Positions 46,797 through 54,480 of a DNA stretch of 64,000 bases are shown here, one piece after another. This DNA is from Colwellia sp. C1TZA3 (GTDB taxonomy: Bacteria > Pseudomonadota > Gammaproteobacteria > Enterobacterales > Alteromonadaceae), in contig NZ_VOLS01000020.1 of the NCBI RefSeq assembly GCF_007954265.1, forward strand, positions 1 through 64,000, written 5' to 3'. The translations under genes and the position numbers were made by a program. The notes under the pieces were generated by a model, which had not been told where the DNA came from, ran no database searches, and saw only the letters and a program-made list of their open reading frames with translations. Numbering within the stretch: position 1 is the stretch's first letter; each line of letters opens with the position of its first letter.

Positions 46797-47330
46797 GGAC
46801 TGAAGTCCGACCTACAAAAGATTACAAAAAAATAGCTCAAGGCTAAGTGCTCACCCGTAGGTTTTATATATGCTCAATACAGGTTCAATGTATGCTCAGT
46901 GTATGCTCAGTGCAGGTTCAATGTAGGTTGGACTTTAGTCCATCAGGTTAAATGAAATTTAACTTTTTTTGGTATTAAAACTGTTAAGCAGCATAATAAT
47001 CGCTGGATATTTTTGTTCAGCCATAACGTTAATCGCCCGCTGCACGCTTGACGGACTGAAGTCCGACCTACAAAAGATTACAAAAAAACAGCTCAAGGCT
47101 AAGTGCTCACCCGTAGGTTTTATATATGCTCTATGCGGGTTCAATGTATGCTCAGTGTATGCTCAGTGCAGGTTCAATGTAGGTTGGACTTTAGTCCATC
47201 AGGTTAAATGAAATTTAACTTTTTTTGGTATTAAAACTGTTAAGCAGCATAATAATCGCTGAATATTTTTGTTCACCCATAACGTTAATCGCCCGCTTAA
47301 GGCTTGACGGACTGAAGTCCGACCTACAAA
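46797..47330. repeat. Tandem palindrome-bounded repeat, two 256-bp units plus a stub
   Basis: GGACTGAAGTCCGACCTAC recurs at 46797, 47053 and 47309, exactly 256 bp apart. Units are nearly identical, including ATGCTCAGTGTATGCTCAGT, GTAGGTTGGACTTTAGTCC, ATCAGGTTAAATGAAATTTA and ACTGTTAAGCAGCATAATAA. The outer palindrome (CGGACTGAAGTCCG) and the ATCAGGTTAAAT block match the array at 12932-13326, so both loci carry the same element family with different interiors. Confidence 0.85.
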
Positions 47331-47402
47331 AAATCAGCAAAAAAATCACCTAACCCGGCATTGTTACTTACAAAAATATTTGGCTAACATCGTTATTTTA
47401 TC

Positions 47403-47441
47403 TTTTAGCCTTTAGCCTTTAGCCTTTAGCCTTTAGCCTTT
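47403..47441. repeat. TTTAGCC microsatellite
   Basis: The heptamer TTTAGCC is repeated five times in a row (CTTTTAGCC at the left and TTTAAGC at the right), about 80 bp beyond the end of the photolyase gene. Confidence 0.85.
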
Positions 47442-47519
47442 AAGCAGTAGAATTCATAACTTAACCACGATATTTAAAACAATGACTTTTAATTTACGCC
47501 ACACAGCTATTGAGTAAAT

Positions 47520-49070
47520 TTATAACTTATCTAAATCATTTAATAACTCGGCCGCTTTTTCTCTAATGGCAATTTTTTGCGCCGGATCGACTTTATCCCA
47601 GTTACGGATAGGAAAGCTCATACGATGGTTTGAAGCAAACTTGTCATAGTTTTGGTCGATAAAGTTCCAATATAAACTATTTAACGGGCAAGCATTTGAG
47701 CTAACTTTTTCTTTCACTTTATAATGACAGTTTTTACAATAGTCACTCATTTTATTCACGTAGTTGCCACTTGCCGCATAAGGCTTTGTTGCAATCCAAC
47801 CACCGTCAGCAAACAGTGCCATACTGCGAGTATTGGGTAATTCTACCCATTCAATCGCGTCTATGTAGATGCCTAAATACCAATCATCAACTTGGCTAGG
47901 TTCTATACCGGCTAACAAAGCAAAGTTTCCCGTGATCATTAAGCGTTGAATATGGTGGGCATAAGCATGCTCTAGTGATTGTGATATCGCGCTTTTTAAA
48001 CACTGCATTTTAGTGTCAGCGTTCCAGAAAAAAGCAGGTAAATTACGCTTAGCGGCTAAAAAATTTTGCTCTGCGTAGTTCGGCATATTAACCCAATACA
48101 TGCCTCTAACATATTCTCGCCAGCCTAAAATTTGCCTAACAAAACCTTCAATTTGAGCCAGTGTGATTTTACCCTCAGAATCTTGATAAGCGGTAAGTGC
48201 AGTTTCAATTACCTCCATTGGGCTGAGCATTTTACAGTTAAGTGAAAAGCTTAGCCGCGAGTGATATAAACTCCAAGCGTAAGGCGACGCTACGGTCATT
48301 GCATCCTGAAAATTGCCAAAATTAGCCAGCTGATGTTGACAAAAGTAATCCAGTAGCGCTAACGATTGTTGGCGATTGATTGGATAAGCAACATTAACCG
48401 ACTCCTGCCCTATGGTATTAATATTATGGTGTTTTATCCGCTGTAAGTACTCATCTGCTGAGTTGTCAAATACCAAAGGTTTAGGAATAAGTTTGAGATC
48501 AGCTTGCTTAAATGATTGACGATTATTAGCGTCAAAATTCCATGCACCACCTTCCGGTTTTAAGCCCGCCATCAAAATAGAAAAACGCTTACGCATCAAG
48601 CGATAAAAGTTTTCCATTCTGACATGCGTTGCCGCTTTAAAATGATTAGCTAACTCATCAAAGGGCAGTAAAAAATGTTCACTGTCGACTTCAACTACAG
48701 GTAAAGCTAACTGCGCTGACATGCCAGCTAATTGCGCTCGTAAGCGGTATTCGTCAGGCCGTTGAAAGGTAAAACTCTGACAAGCATAGCGTGCAACTAA
48801 TGCTTGTATTAGCTGTGGAAGATCTTGATATGCTGCACTATCATCTAAAGTTAGGTAACAAACCCGATGGCCTTTACTTTCAAGGTCTTGAGCAAAATCA
48901 GCCATGGCAGCAAAAAAGGCGCTTATTTTTTGCACATGGTGTTTAGTGTAGCTTGCCTCTTGGTGAAGCTCAGCGATGACATAAACAACATCAGCGTCGA
49001 TATGTTGAAACCAAGTGTGCATAGGGTTGAGTTGATCACCCAATATGAGCCTGAGGTGTTTTGCCGTCAT
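47520..49070 (-). CDS. Cryptochrome/photolyase of the FeS-BCP (PhrB-like) family
   Basis: This 516-residue protein matches the prokaryotic (6-4) photolyase-like group that carries FAD and a 4Fe-4S cluster. It begins LRLILGDQLNPMHTWF instead of the classical photolyase start. C-terminal features are GWREYVRGMYW, ITGNFALLAG, DWYLGIYIDAIEWVELPNTR and cysteines YCKNCHYKVKEK plus NACPLN; with the Cys of TKMQCLK these could supply four cluster ligands. ATG 49070 follows AAGGTAAGG. A (6-4) repair role is inferred from the family. Confidence 0.9.
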   Translation of the reverse strand: MTAKHLRLILGDQLNPMHTWFQHIDADVVYVIAELHQEASYTKHHVQKISAFFAAMADFAQDLESKGHRVCYLTLDDSAAYQDLPQLIQALVARYACQSFTFQRPDEYRLRAQLAGMSAQLALPVVEVDSEHFLLPFDELANHFKAATHVRMENFYRLMRKRFSILMAGLKPEGGAWNFDANNRQSFKQADLKLIPKPLVFDNSADEYLQRIKHHNINTIGQESVNVAYPINRQQSLALLDYFCQHQLANFGNFQDAMTVASPYAWSLYHSRLSFSLNCKMLSPMEVIETALTAYQDSEGKITLAQIEGFVRQILGWREYVRGMYWVNMPNYAEQNFLAAKRNLPAFFWNADTKMQCLKSAISQSLEHAYAHHIQRLMITGNFALLAGIEPSQVDDWYLGIYIDAIEWVELPNTRSMALFADGGWIATKPYAASGNYVNKMSDYCKNCHYKVKEKVSSNACPLNSLYWNFIDQNYDKFASNHRMSFPIRNWDKVDPAQKIAIREKAAELLNDLDKL

Positions 49071-49112
49071 AAATTTACCTTACCTTTATTTGAACCCTAG
49101 ATGGAGCCAGAT

Positions 49113-49208
49113 TTTAGCTCTTTGTTTAGCTCTTTGTTTAGCTCTTTGTTTAATTTTAAGTTTAGCTCTTTGTTGAACTATTAATTGAACTATTAATTGA
49201 ACTATCGA
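49113..49208. repeat. Short tandem repeats at the end of the DUF2256 gene
   Basis: TTTAGCTCTTTG is repeated three times in tandem (49118-49155) with another TTTAGCTCTTTG at 49161. Then TGAACTATTAAT is repeated at 49173-49204. The second block encodes the reiterated INSS at the C-terminus of the DUF2256 protein, and its stop lies in the boundary. Confidence 0.75.
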
Positions 49209-49344
49209 TCGATTTTTTATTGCGCCGACATCGCTCTGAGCAATACAACACATGCTGCCAATTGGCTTGCCATTTTTTGCGCCATAAAAAGTCTTTTTTA
49301 CAGGTGAGACAGTTTTTATGGGGTAACAATAATTTTTTATGCAT
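49162..49344 (-). CDS. DUF2256 zinc-ribbon protein
   Basis: This 60-residue protein has the DUF2256 pattern: CLTCKKDFLWRKKWQANW followed by YCSERCRRNKK, four cysteines for one zinc. The last ~15 residues are a slippage repeat (SIDSSINSSINSS). It lies between two photolyase genes on the same strand, 6 bp after the upstream one, a context in which this small family is commonly found. Function is unknown; a role in flavoprotein or FeS assembly is speculation. Confidence 0.85.
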   Translation of the reverse strand: MHKKLLLPHKNCLTCKKDFLWRKKWQANWQHVLYCSERCRRNKKSIDSSINSSINSSTKS

Positions 49345-49350
49345 CGCTGA

Positions 49351-50919
49351 TCATATTAACTTTTCTGATGGTTTAGGCTTTCTTGCTTTCGTGGGTTTTT
49401 TAGTCGCTCGAACATGCTTTGCTACAATGCGCTGACCTTCCTTTTTACTGTCAAATCGCTTTCGAAAACCCCAGAGTAAATCGCGGGCAATCTTTCCTGT
49501 TTCGTTGATGTCGACTATAGGTAAGGGGTAGTTTTCGCCTAATTGACATCGATAAAGCTGTTGCTCCATTGGCGATAATTGCCAAGGGGTATGAATAATT
49601 TCATTCGGCAATTCTGATAATTGTGGTAACCATGTTCTAATAAATAGGCCATCTTTATCTTTCTCTAATGACTGTTTCACTGGGTTATAAACCCGAATAA
49701 TATTAGTGCCCGTTACCCCTGACTGCATTTGAAATTGTGGATAGTGAATGCCTGGTTCAAAATCAAGAAATAATTTTGCTAAATACCTAACCCCTAAACG
49801 CCAATTAAGCAGTAAGTGATGGCATAAAAAACTGACTAGCATCGCGCGCATACGAAAGTTTACATAACCTGTTTTTATTAAACAAAGCATACAAGCATCA
49901 ACTAACGGATAACCTGTTTGGGCGGTCTGCCATTTATTTAATCGCGTTTCAACACTCAAACCACAGTGAATATCAGGATAAATAAAATCACTGTAAGCAC
50001 GATTTACCGGACGCCATTGCATTTGATGTTCACTTTCAAATTTTTGCATAAAATGACAATGCCAATGCAGTCGAGATGCCAGTGCATCTATTGGCCGTTT
50101 CCAACCACTTTGTGGTCTTTTGGTTAATATAGTTTGATAAAACTGCCTTAAGCTTATATTGCCCCAGGCTAAATAAGGCGATAACCGTGAGCAACTTTTA
50201 CGACTTGCCTGTGGTTTAGAGATATCAAAATGATAATTTTTGCCTCGGCCATTTAAAAATGATTGCAGCATTTTTTGCGCCCAAAGCTCACCACCTTTTA
50301 ACATGAAATCGTCAGGTTTTGACCAAGAAACAGGTAGAAAAGACTGAGGTAACTGTTCTAAACATTGCTTACTTACTAGTGTAGTACAAGATAATGTTGG
50401 CTGATATAAATCAGCTTTCATAATCTTACGCCAATCTTTGTCCCAGTTATTTCTATTTTTTTTACCGCGACTTACCGCCCCTGATGCACTTTCATGCCAA
50501 ACAATATTTTGTGCTTTACACCATTTTTTAACCGCTTTGTCGCGCTCGAAGGTAGACAATAAGCCGACTTCTTCATGGCTAAATAAACCAGTAATATTAA
50601 AGCGCTGCTGAATTTCATTAAGGCCAGCAATCGCATCACCAAAATAAACATAAACTTGGGCATTAAAAGCACTGAGTTGAAGGTTAATATCTTCAATTGA
50701 TTGCCAAATAAAACGCCAATGTCGTTCATCGTAATGCGGGTCTGCTATCAATAAAGGTTCAAAAACGTAATACAGCAATGTTAAACCCGATTGAATTGAC
50801 TCAGTCAGTGGCTGATGGTCACTAAGTCGCAGGTCACGCTTTAACCAAACAATATTGACCGCACTATCGGCTATGATATTAGCTGCCACGATATCGCTTG
50901 CCACTATGTTAGCTGCCAT
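49351..50919 (-). CDS. Cryptochrome/deoxyribodipyrimidine photolyase family protein
   Basis: The protein starts the photolyase fold at VNIVWLKRDLRLSDHQPL, residues ~23-40. The alpha/beta antenna domain includes FSHEEVGLLSTFERDKAV and the C-terminal FAD domain includes SRLSPYLAWGNISLRQ, WHCHFMQKFE and QSGVTGTNIIRVYNP. It belongs to a group distinct from CPD class I and DASH proteins. The first ~20 residues are repeats of an AANIVASDI-like unit, probably slippage, so the functional N-terminus may start later. It is 6 bp downstream of the DASH gene. Confidence 0.88.
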   Translation of the reverse strand: MAANIVASDIVAANIIADSAVNIVWLKRDLRLSDHQPLTESIQSGLTLLYYVFEPLLIADPHYDERHWRFIWQSIEDINLQLSAFNAQVYVYFGDAIAGLNEIQQRFNITGLFSHEEVGLLSTFERDKAVKKWCKAQNIVWHESASGAVSRGKKNRNNWDKDWRKIMKADLYQPTLSCTTLVSKQCLEQLPQSFLPVSWSKPDDFMLKGGELWAQKMLQSFLNGRGKNYHFDISKPQASRKSCSRLSPYLAWGNISLRQFYQTILTKRPQSGWKRPIDALASRLHWHCHFMQKFESEHQMQWRPVNRAYSDFIYPDIHCGLSVETRLNKWQTAQTGYPLVDACMLCLIKTGYVNFRMRAMLVSFLCHHLLLNWRLGVRYLAKLFLDFEPGIHYPQFQMQSGVTGTNIIRVYNPVKQSLEKDKDGLFIRTWLPQLSELPNEIIHTPWQLSPMEQQLYRCQLGENYPLPIVDINETGKIARDLLWGFRKRFDSKKEGQRIVAKHVRATKKPTKARKPKPSEKLI

Positions 50920-50925
50920 TTTAGC

Positions 50926-52272
50926 TTACTGTCGCACCGGCCAATCTGAAGCATCGACAGAGTCTAGTGCTTGATTCGCTTGAGCGCTTTGCTGACTTTG
51001 ATCTATCCATTTAGCTTGGTAATCACCTTTAGGGTCATAAAGTGTGGTTTGCTTTTCAATATTGAAGTGTCTACCACCTCTAGGGTCAACACCTACGCCA
51101 GCAATGTATTGCCAATTACCCCAATTAACCGCAGCGTCATAATCAATTAACTGCTCTTCAAACCAGGCCGCACCGTAGCGCCAATCAACACTGAGTTCAT
51201 TAACTAAGCAACTTGCAACAATTTGGCGTCCTCGGTTACTTAAATACCCGGTTTGCCTTAACTCATGCATAAAGGCATTAACCAAGGGATACGGGGTATT
51301 ACCTAAACACCATTTATTAAAGCGTTCAGGGTAGAATGTTGTCAGAGGCGGGCTTTTAGCAAGGCCTTTGAACTGATAGGTTTTAGCACCCACTTTACAA
51401 TGCACCCATTGATAATACTCTCGCCACAATAATTCTAGATATAGGCATTCAGTTGAATCATTTTTTCCGCGCTGCTGTTCAAAATCAGTAAGAAAACGGA
51501 TCACTTGGCGCACAGAAATGCAGCCAGAATTTAACCACGGCGATAGCTTACTGCTATTTTTCCAACCGTCTAAATTATTCCTGACTTGCTTATATTCTGC
51601 GGGAGAATTTGATGAAAAATATTGCCTAAGATGCTTTAAGCCCTGTTGTTCGCCGCCTTCAAATTCAAAGCCTTGTTCGGTCTTTGTAGCACTTGCAGTC
51701 GGCAGCCATTCAGGCTTAAAGCGAGTTGGCGCCGGTAGGGTGTCAAACATGCTAGGCAGAGATTGCACGGTTGGCACTGGCTCAGCAATAGTGACTTCAG
51801 CCATTTTCTTTCGAAATTTGGAATAACTAACCGGTAATTGCTCAAGCTCAAAAGGCAATGAGTCTTTGGTAAATAAAGTAAATTGGTCTACTTGATTAAT
51901 AATCAGTTCAGGTAGCTGCTCACTCAACTGAGTCATAAGCCTATTTTCATAAGTACTGGGTAATTTAGTGGTGATTACATCAGTAATTTGATAGTTTTCA
52001 CAGAGTCGAGTTAAGGTAGATAAGGTATCGCCATAAACAATGTATAACTCTTGGCCAAGCGTTGATAAGCTCTGATTAAAATCATCTAAACAGTCTTGTA
52101 AGAATCGCCACCTAGTAGCTCCTAAAGGCTTTGACTGAAATTTATTTGCTGCAAAGGACTGTTTATCGACAACATATACACAAAGCAGATGATCACTTTT
52201 ACTGGCTAAGTTAAGCGCGGCGTTGTCATTGATACGAAGATCTTTATTCACCCAGTATAAGGTACGTTTCAT
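50926..52272 (-). CDS. DASH family cryptochrome
   Basis: The 448-residue protein opens with LYWVNKDLRINDNAALNLA. It carries LPVSYSKFRKKME-like linkage to the FAD domain, LLWREYYQWVHCK, TGYLSNRGRQIVASCLVNEL, DWRYGAAWFEEQLIDYD and the DASH hallmark GVGVDPRGGRHFN. DASH proteins bind FAD and a folate antenna and repair CPDs chiefly in single-stranded DNA. It is first of the minus-strand run cry-DASH, second photolyase, DUF2256, FeS photolyase. Confidence 0.93.
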   Translation of the reverse strand: MKRTLYWVNKDLRINDNAALNLASKSDHLLCVYVVDKQSFAANKFQSKPLGATRWRFLQDCLDDFNQSLSTLGQELYIVYGDTLSTLTRLCENYQITDVITTKLPSTYENRLMTQLSEQLPELIINQVDQFTLFTKDSLPFELEQLPVSYSKFRKKMAEVTIAEPVPTVQSLPSMFDTLPAPTRFKPEWLPTASATKTEQGFEFEGGEQQGLKHLRQYFSSNSPAEYKQVRNNLDGWKNSSKLSPWLNSGCISVRQVIRFLTDFEQQRGKNDSTECLYLELLWREYYQWVHCKVGAKTYQFKGLAKSPPLTTFYPERFNKWCLGNTPYPLVNAFMHELRQTGYLSNRGRQIVASCLVNELSVDWRYGAAWFEEQLIDYDAAVNWGNWQYIAGVGVDPRGGRHFNIEKQTTLYDPKGDYQAKWIDQSQQSAQANQALDSVDASDWPVRQ

Positions 52273-52588
52273 GGATATAATTCAGTTAGTTAAAAAAAAT
52301 TATACGAATAAAACTAGCGCTTAGATCAAAATAATTTAGTTATGGGCTGTTTTAACTTACCCGCTTACAGGCCACGCACTTATAGGCCACGCACTTATAG
52401 GCAATGCACTTAATCAGAAAATAAAGCAATAGCCAAAAAGTAAAGTGTATGCAGGTATTTTGAATAGGAGCTGTTAATTTTTTGAATAAATTTTAAATAG
52501 TTTGGACTAAAGGTTAAAAGCCTCTGTTACTACAGAGGCTTTACATCTAATTACTGTGAGTTAATTGATAAAAAAACAGTAAGCCTAA
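52273..52588. other. Intergenic region upstream of the photolyase run
   Basis: This 316-bp gap holds the cphA-cluster terminator (52516-52543) and a short imperfect tandem repeat of CACTTATAGGC(C)A(C)GC at 52375-52410. The promoter of the photolyase run should lie here, but no confident -35/-10 pair was found. Confidence 0.5.
52516..52543 (-). terminator. Intrinsic terminator at the end of the cyanophycin cluster
   Basis: GCCTCTGT and ACAGAGGC form a perfect 8-bp stem with a 4-base loop. On the minus strand it is followed by TTTT. It lies 46 bp after the stop of the Mur-ligase-like gene. Confidence 0.8.
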
Positions 52589-54307
52589 TTACGATTTCTC
52601 AAGTAACAATTCGGTGATCTCAGCTCGCTCAGATAACACCATCAGTAACGCTAAATCATCGGCTTGTAGCTGTTCTACAATATATTTTGCGCCAGCAAAG
52701 GGGCTGTCAAAAAAATAAATATCAGTTTTTTTAAGTCCGTGAGCCAGCGCTGTCTCGGCAATTAACTGCGGTACTTCTCCTACAGCCCTGCCACGTAAAT
52801 AAGGTATTAACTCAGCCGCGATAATAAAATCAGGCTGCATTTTTAATGCTGTTTTTGTCATATTGATGATTTCAGCGTCAGTTCTGTCGCCAGCATGACT
52901 TAACATTAAAAATTTACGCTGGGCTTTAATGTTCGCTGTAGTGACTGCCATGGCCTCCATGCTATGAACATTGTGGGCAAAGTCCATAATCACTTGCGCG
53001 TTATTAACGCTAAACTGGTTGCCTCTACCGGGATTATCTTCACTGTTGCTAGCAAATTTCGACAACGCCTTGGTAATCGCCTTATTTTCAATATCTAAGC
53101 TCTTAGCTAAGCCAATCGCGCCCAGCGCATTTTGAATATTGTGCAGCGCCGCGCCATTTAGCGTCATGGGAATATCGTTGACAGCAATAATGTTTGTTTC
53201 TTCATTAGCGTCTGAATAAAGCAATTGCTGGTCTCTAACAAAACAAACCGCGCCACCCTTTTGTTTATGTTGCTGTAGTGTGCTGTTGTTTTCATCTAAA
53301 GAAAACCAACACTTATTCACCAACAATTCAGGCGCTAAGGCTACTAAATGCTCATCGTCAGCATTTAGTACTAAGATGCCTTTACTTTCGCCGTTATGCT
53401 GTAAGCCTTTGGCAACCACTGCTTTAGCTTGGGCAAGTGCGGCAACGGTATTAATACCATATTGCCCTAAATGATCTTCAGCAATATTGGTGATTAAAGC
53501 CGCATCAACATTATCTATCGGTAAACCCCGACGTAAAATACCGCCACGCGCTACTTCTAAAATAGCGGTTTGGGTATCAGGATGGCGCAATAACATTCTT
53601 GCCCCGCCCGGGCCTGAATAATCACCATGATCAATAATATTGTCACCAACCCGAATAAAGTCTGTTGAGGTAACACCGCAACATTTACCAGCTTGCTCAA
53701 TAATTTGCGACATAATACGCACACTGGTTGATTTACCATTGGTGCCGGTTACATAGGCAAGCGGTATCGATTGGTATTGCGACCAGTTTATGCTGGATAA
53801 TTCAGGCAGTGCCGATATCGGCCAACATTGCGCTGTGGTGCCATAGCCCAATGAAAACTCGTCATCATCAACCAAATAAACAATACCTTTAGCTTTTGAT
53901 TGTTTAATTAATGCCAATAAATCTGGATTAACTTCTTCTGCTATCGTGGCTTTTAAGCGTGCAATGGCTATTGAAATTTCTTCTTCATTTGCTGTGTTAG
54001 TTAATTCTTCACAGGTCAGTTGCCATGCTATTTCATTTAAATCGCAGGCGGCATAAAGTGCATCAATTGGCGCACTAATGGCAATAGTGATGCCATCTTC
54101 AAAGATACGTGAGTATAGTTTTTCATTTGACCAATTAACCGCTTTAAGTAGCCGATTAGCATAAACAGACCATATATTCACCACGATAAGTTTATCAATA
54201 CCCGAAACAAAAGCATCAATGATAGCGCCTGGCTGATCTGATAATAAATTTTTACCCGTCAGCCGACGATTATCATCTAAGCTCAGTGTTATATTTTCTA
54301 TATTCAT
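52589..54307 (-). CDS. Stand-alone Mur-ligase-like cyanophycin synthetase paralogue
   Basis: This 572-residue protein corresponds to the C-terminal, Mur-ligase half of CphA. It has P-loop YVTGTNGKSTSVRI near residue 188, HGDYSGPGGARMLLRHPDT, TAILEVARGGILRRGLP, ITNIAEDHLGQYGI and the Mur C-terminal VIMDFAHNVHSMEAM. The first ~170 residues are a divergent N-terminal domain and there is no ATP-grasp domain. Cyanobacterial CphA2 keeps the ATP-grasp half instead, so this is a different arrangement. It is 173 bp downstream of cphA on the same strand. It may help polymer synthesis or ligate an amino acid to another acceptor. Confidence 0.8.
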   Translation of the reverse strand: MNIENITLSLDDNRRLTGKNLLSDQPGAIIDAFVSGIDKLIVVNIWSVYANRLLKAVNWSNEKLYSRIFEDGITIAISAPIDALYAACDLNEIAWQLTCEELTNTANEEEISIAIARLKATIAEEVNPDLLALIKQSKAKGIVYLVDDDEFSLGYGTTAQCWPISALPELSSINWSQYQSIPLAYVTGTNGKSTSVRIMSQIIEQAGKCCGVTSTDFIRVGDNIIDHGDYSGPGGARMLLRHPDTQTAILEVARGGILRRGLPIDNVDAALITNIAEDHLGQYGINTVAALAQAKAVVAKGLQHNGESKGILVLNADDEHLVALAPELLVNKCWFSLDENNSTLQQHKQKGGAVCFVRDQQLLYSDANEETNIIAVNDIPMTLNGAALHNIQNALGAIGLAKSLDIENKAITKALSKFASNSEDNPGRGNQFSVNNAQVIMDFAHNVHSMEAMAVTTANIKAQRKFLMLSHAGDRTDAEIINMTKTALKMQPDFIIAAELIPYLRGRAVGEVPQLIAETALAHGLKKTDIYFFDSPFAGAKYIVEQLQADDLALLMVLSERAEITELLLEKS

Positions 54308-54480
54308 ATATACCCAAACGATTTCAAGATGTGAATTTGACGACCTCTGAGCAAATCATGATCAGCTGCATGGTATTATTAACCGGTTATTTTATTAAAA
54401 ATAGCCCATTAAAAATACCCGCAACAATCGACATGGTTCACTCAGTCGCCCCAAAGGTTTTTAGACCTTCTTAACTGAAA

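Larger units (their letters stand above)
46504..47519. other. Gene-free region dominated by repeats
   Basis: The ~1-kb interval contains the tandem palindrome-bounded array (46797-47330) and a TTTAGCC microsatellite (47403-47441). Open frames of 61-80 codons on both strands run through the array and are repeat by-products. Confidence 0.6.

Noticed and set aside
46959-47211. Open frames of 61 and 80 codons on both strands
   Set aside because: They lie inside the 256-bp tandem repeat and are repeat by-products.
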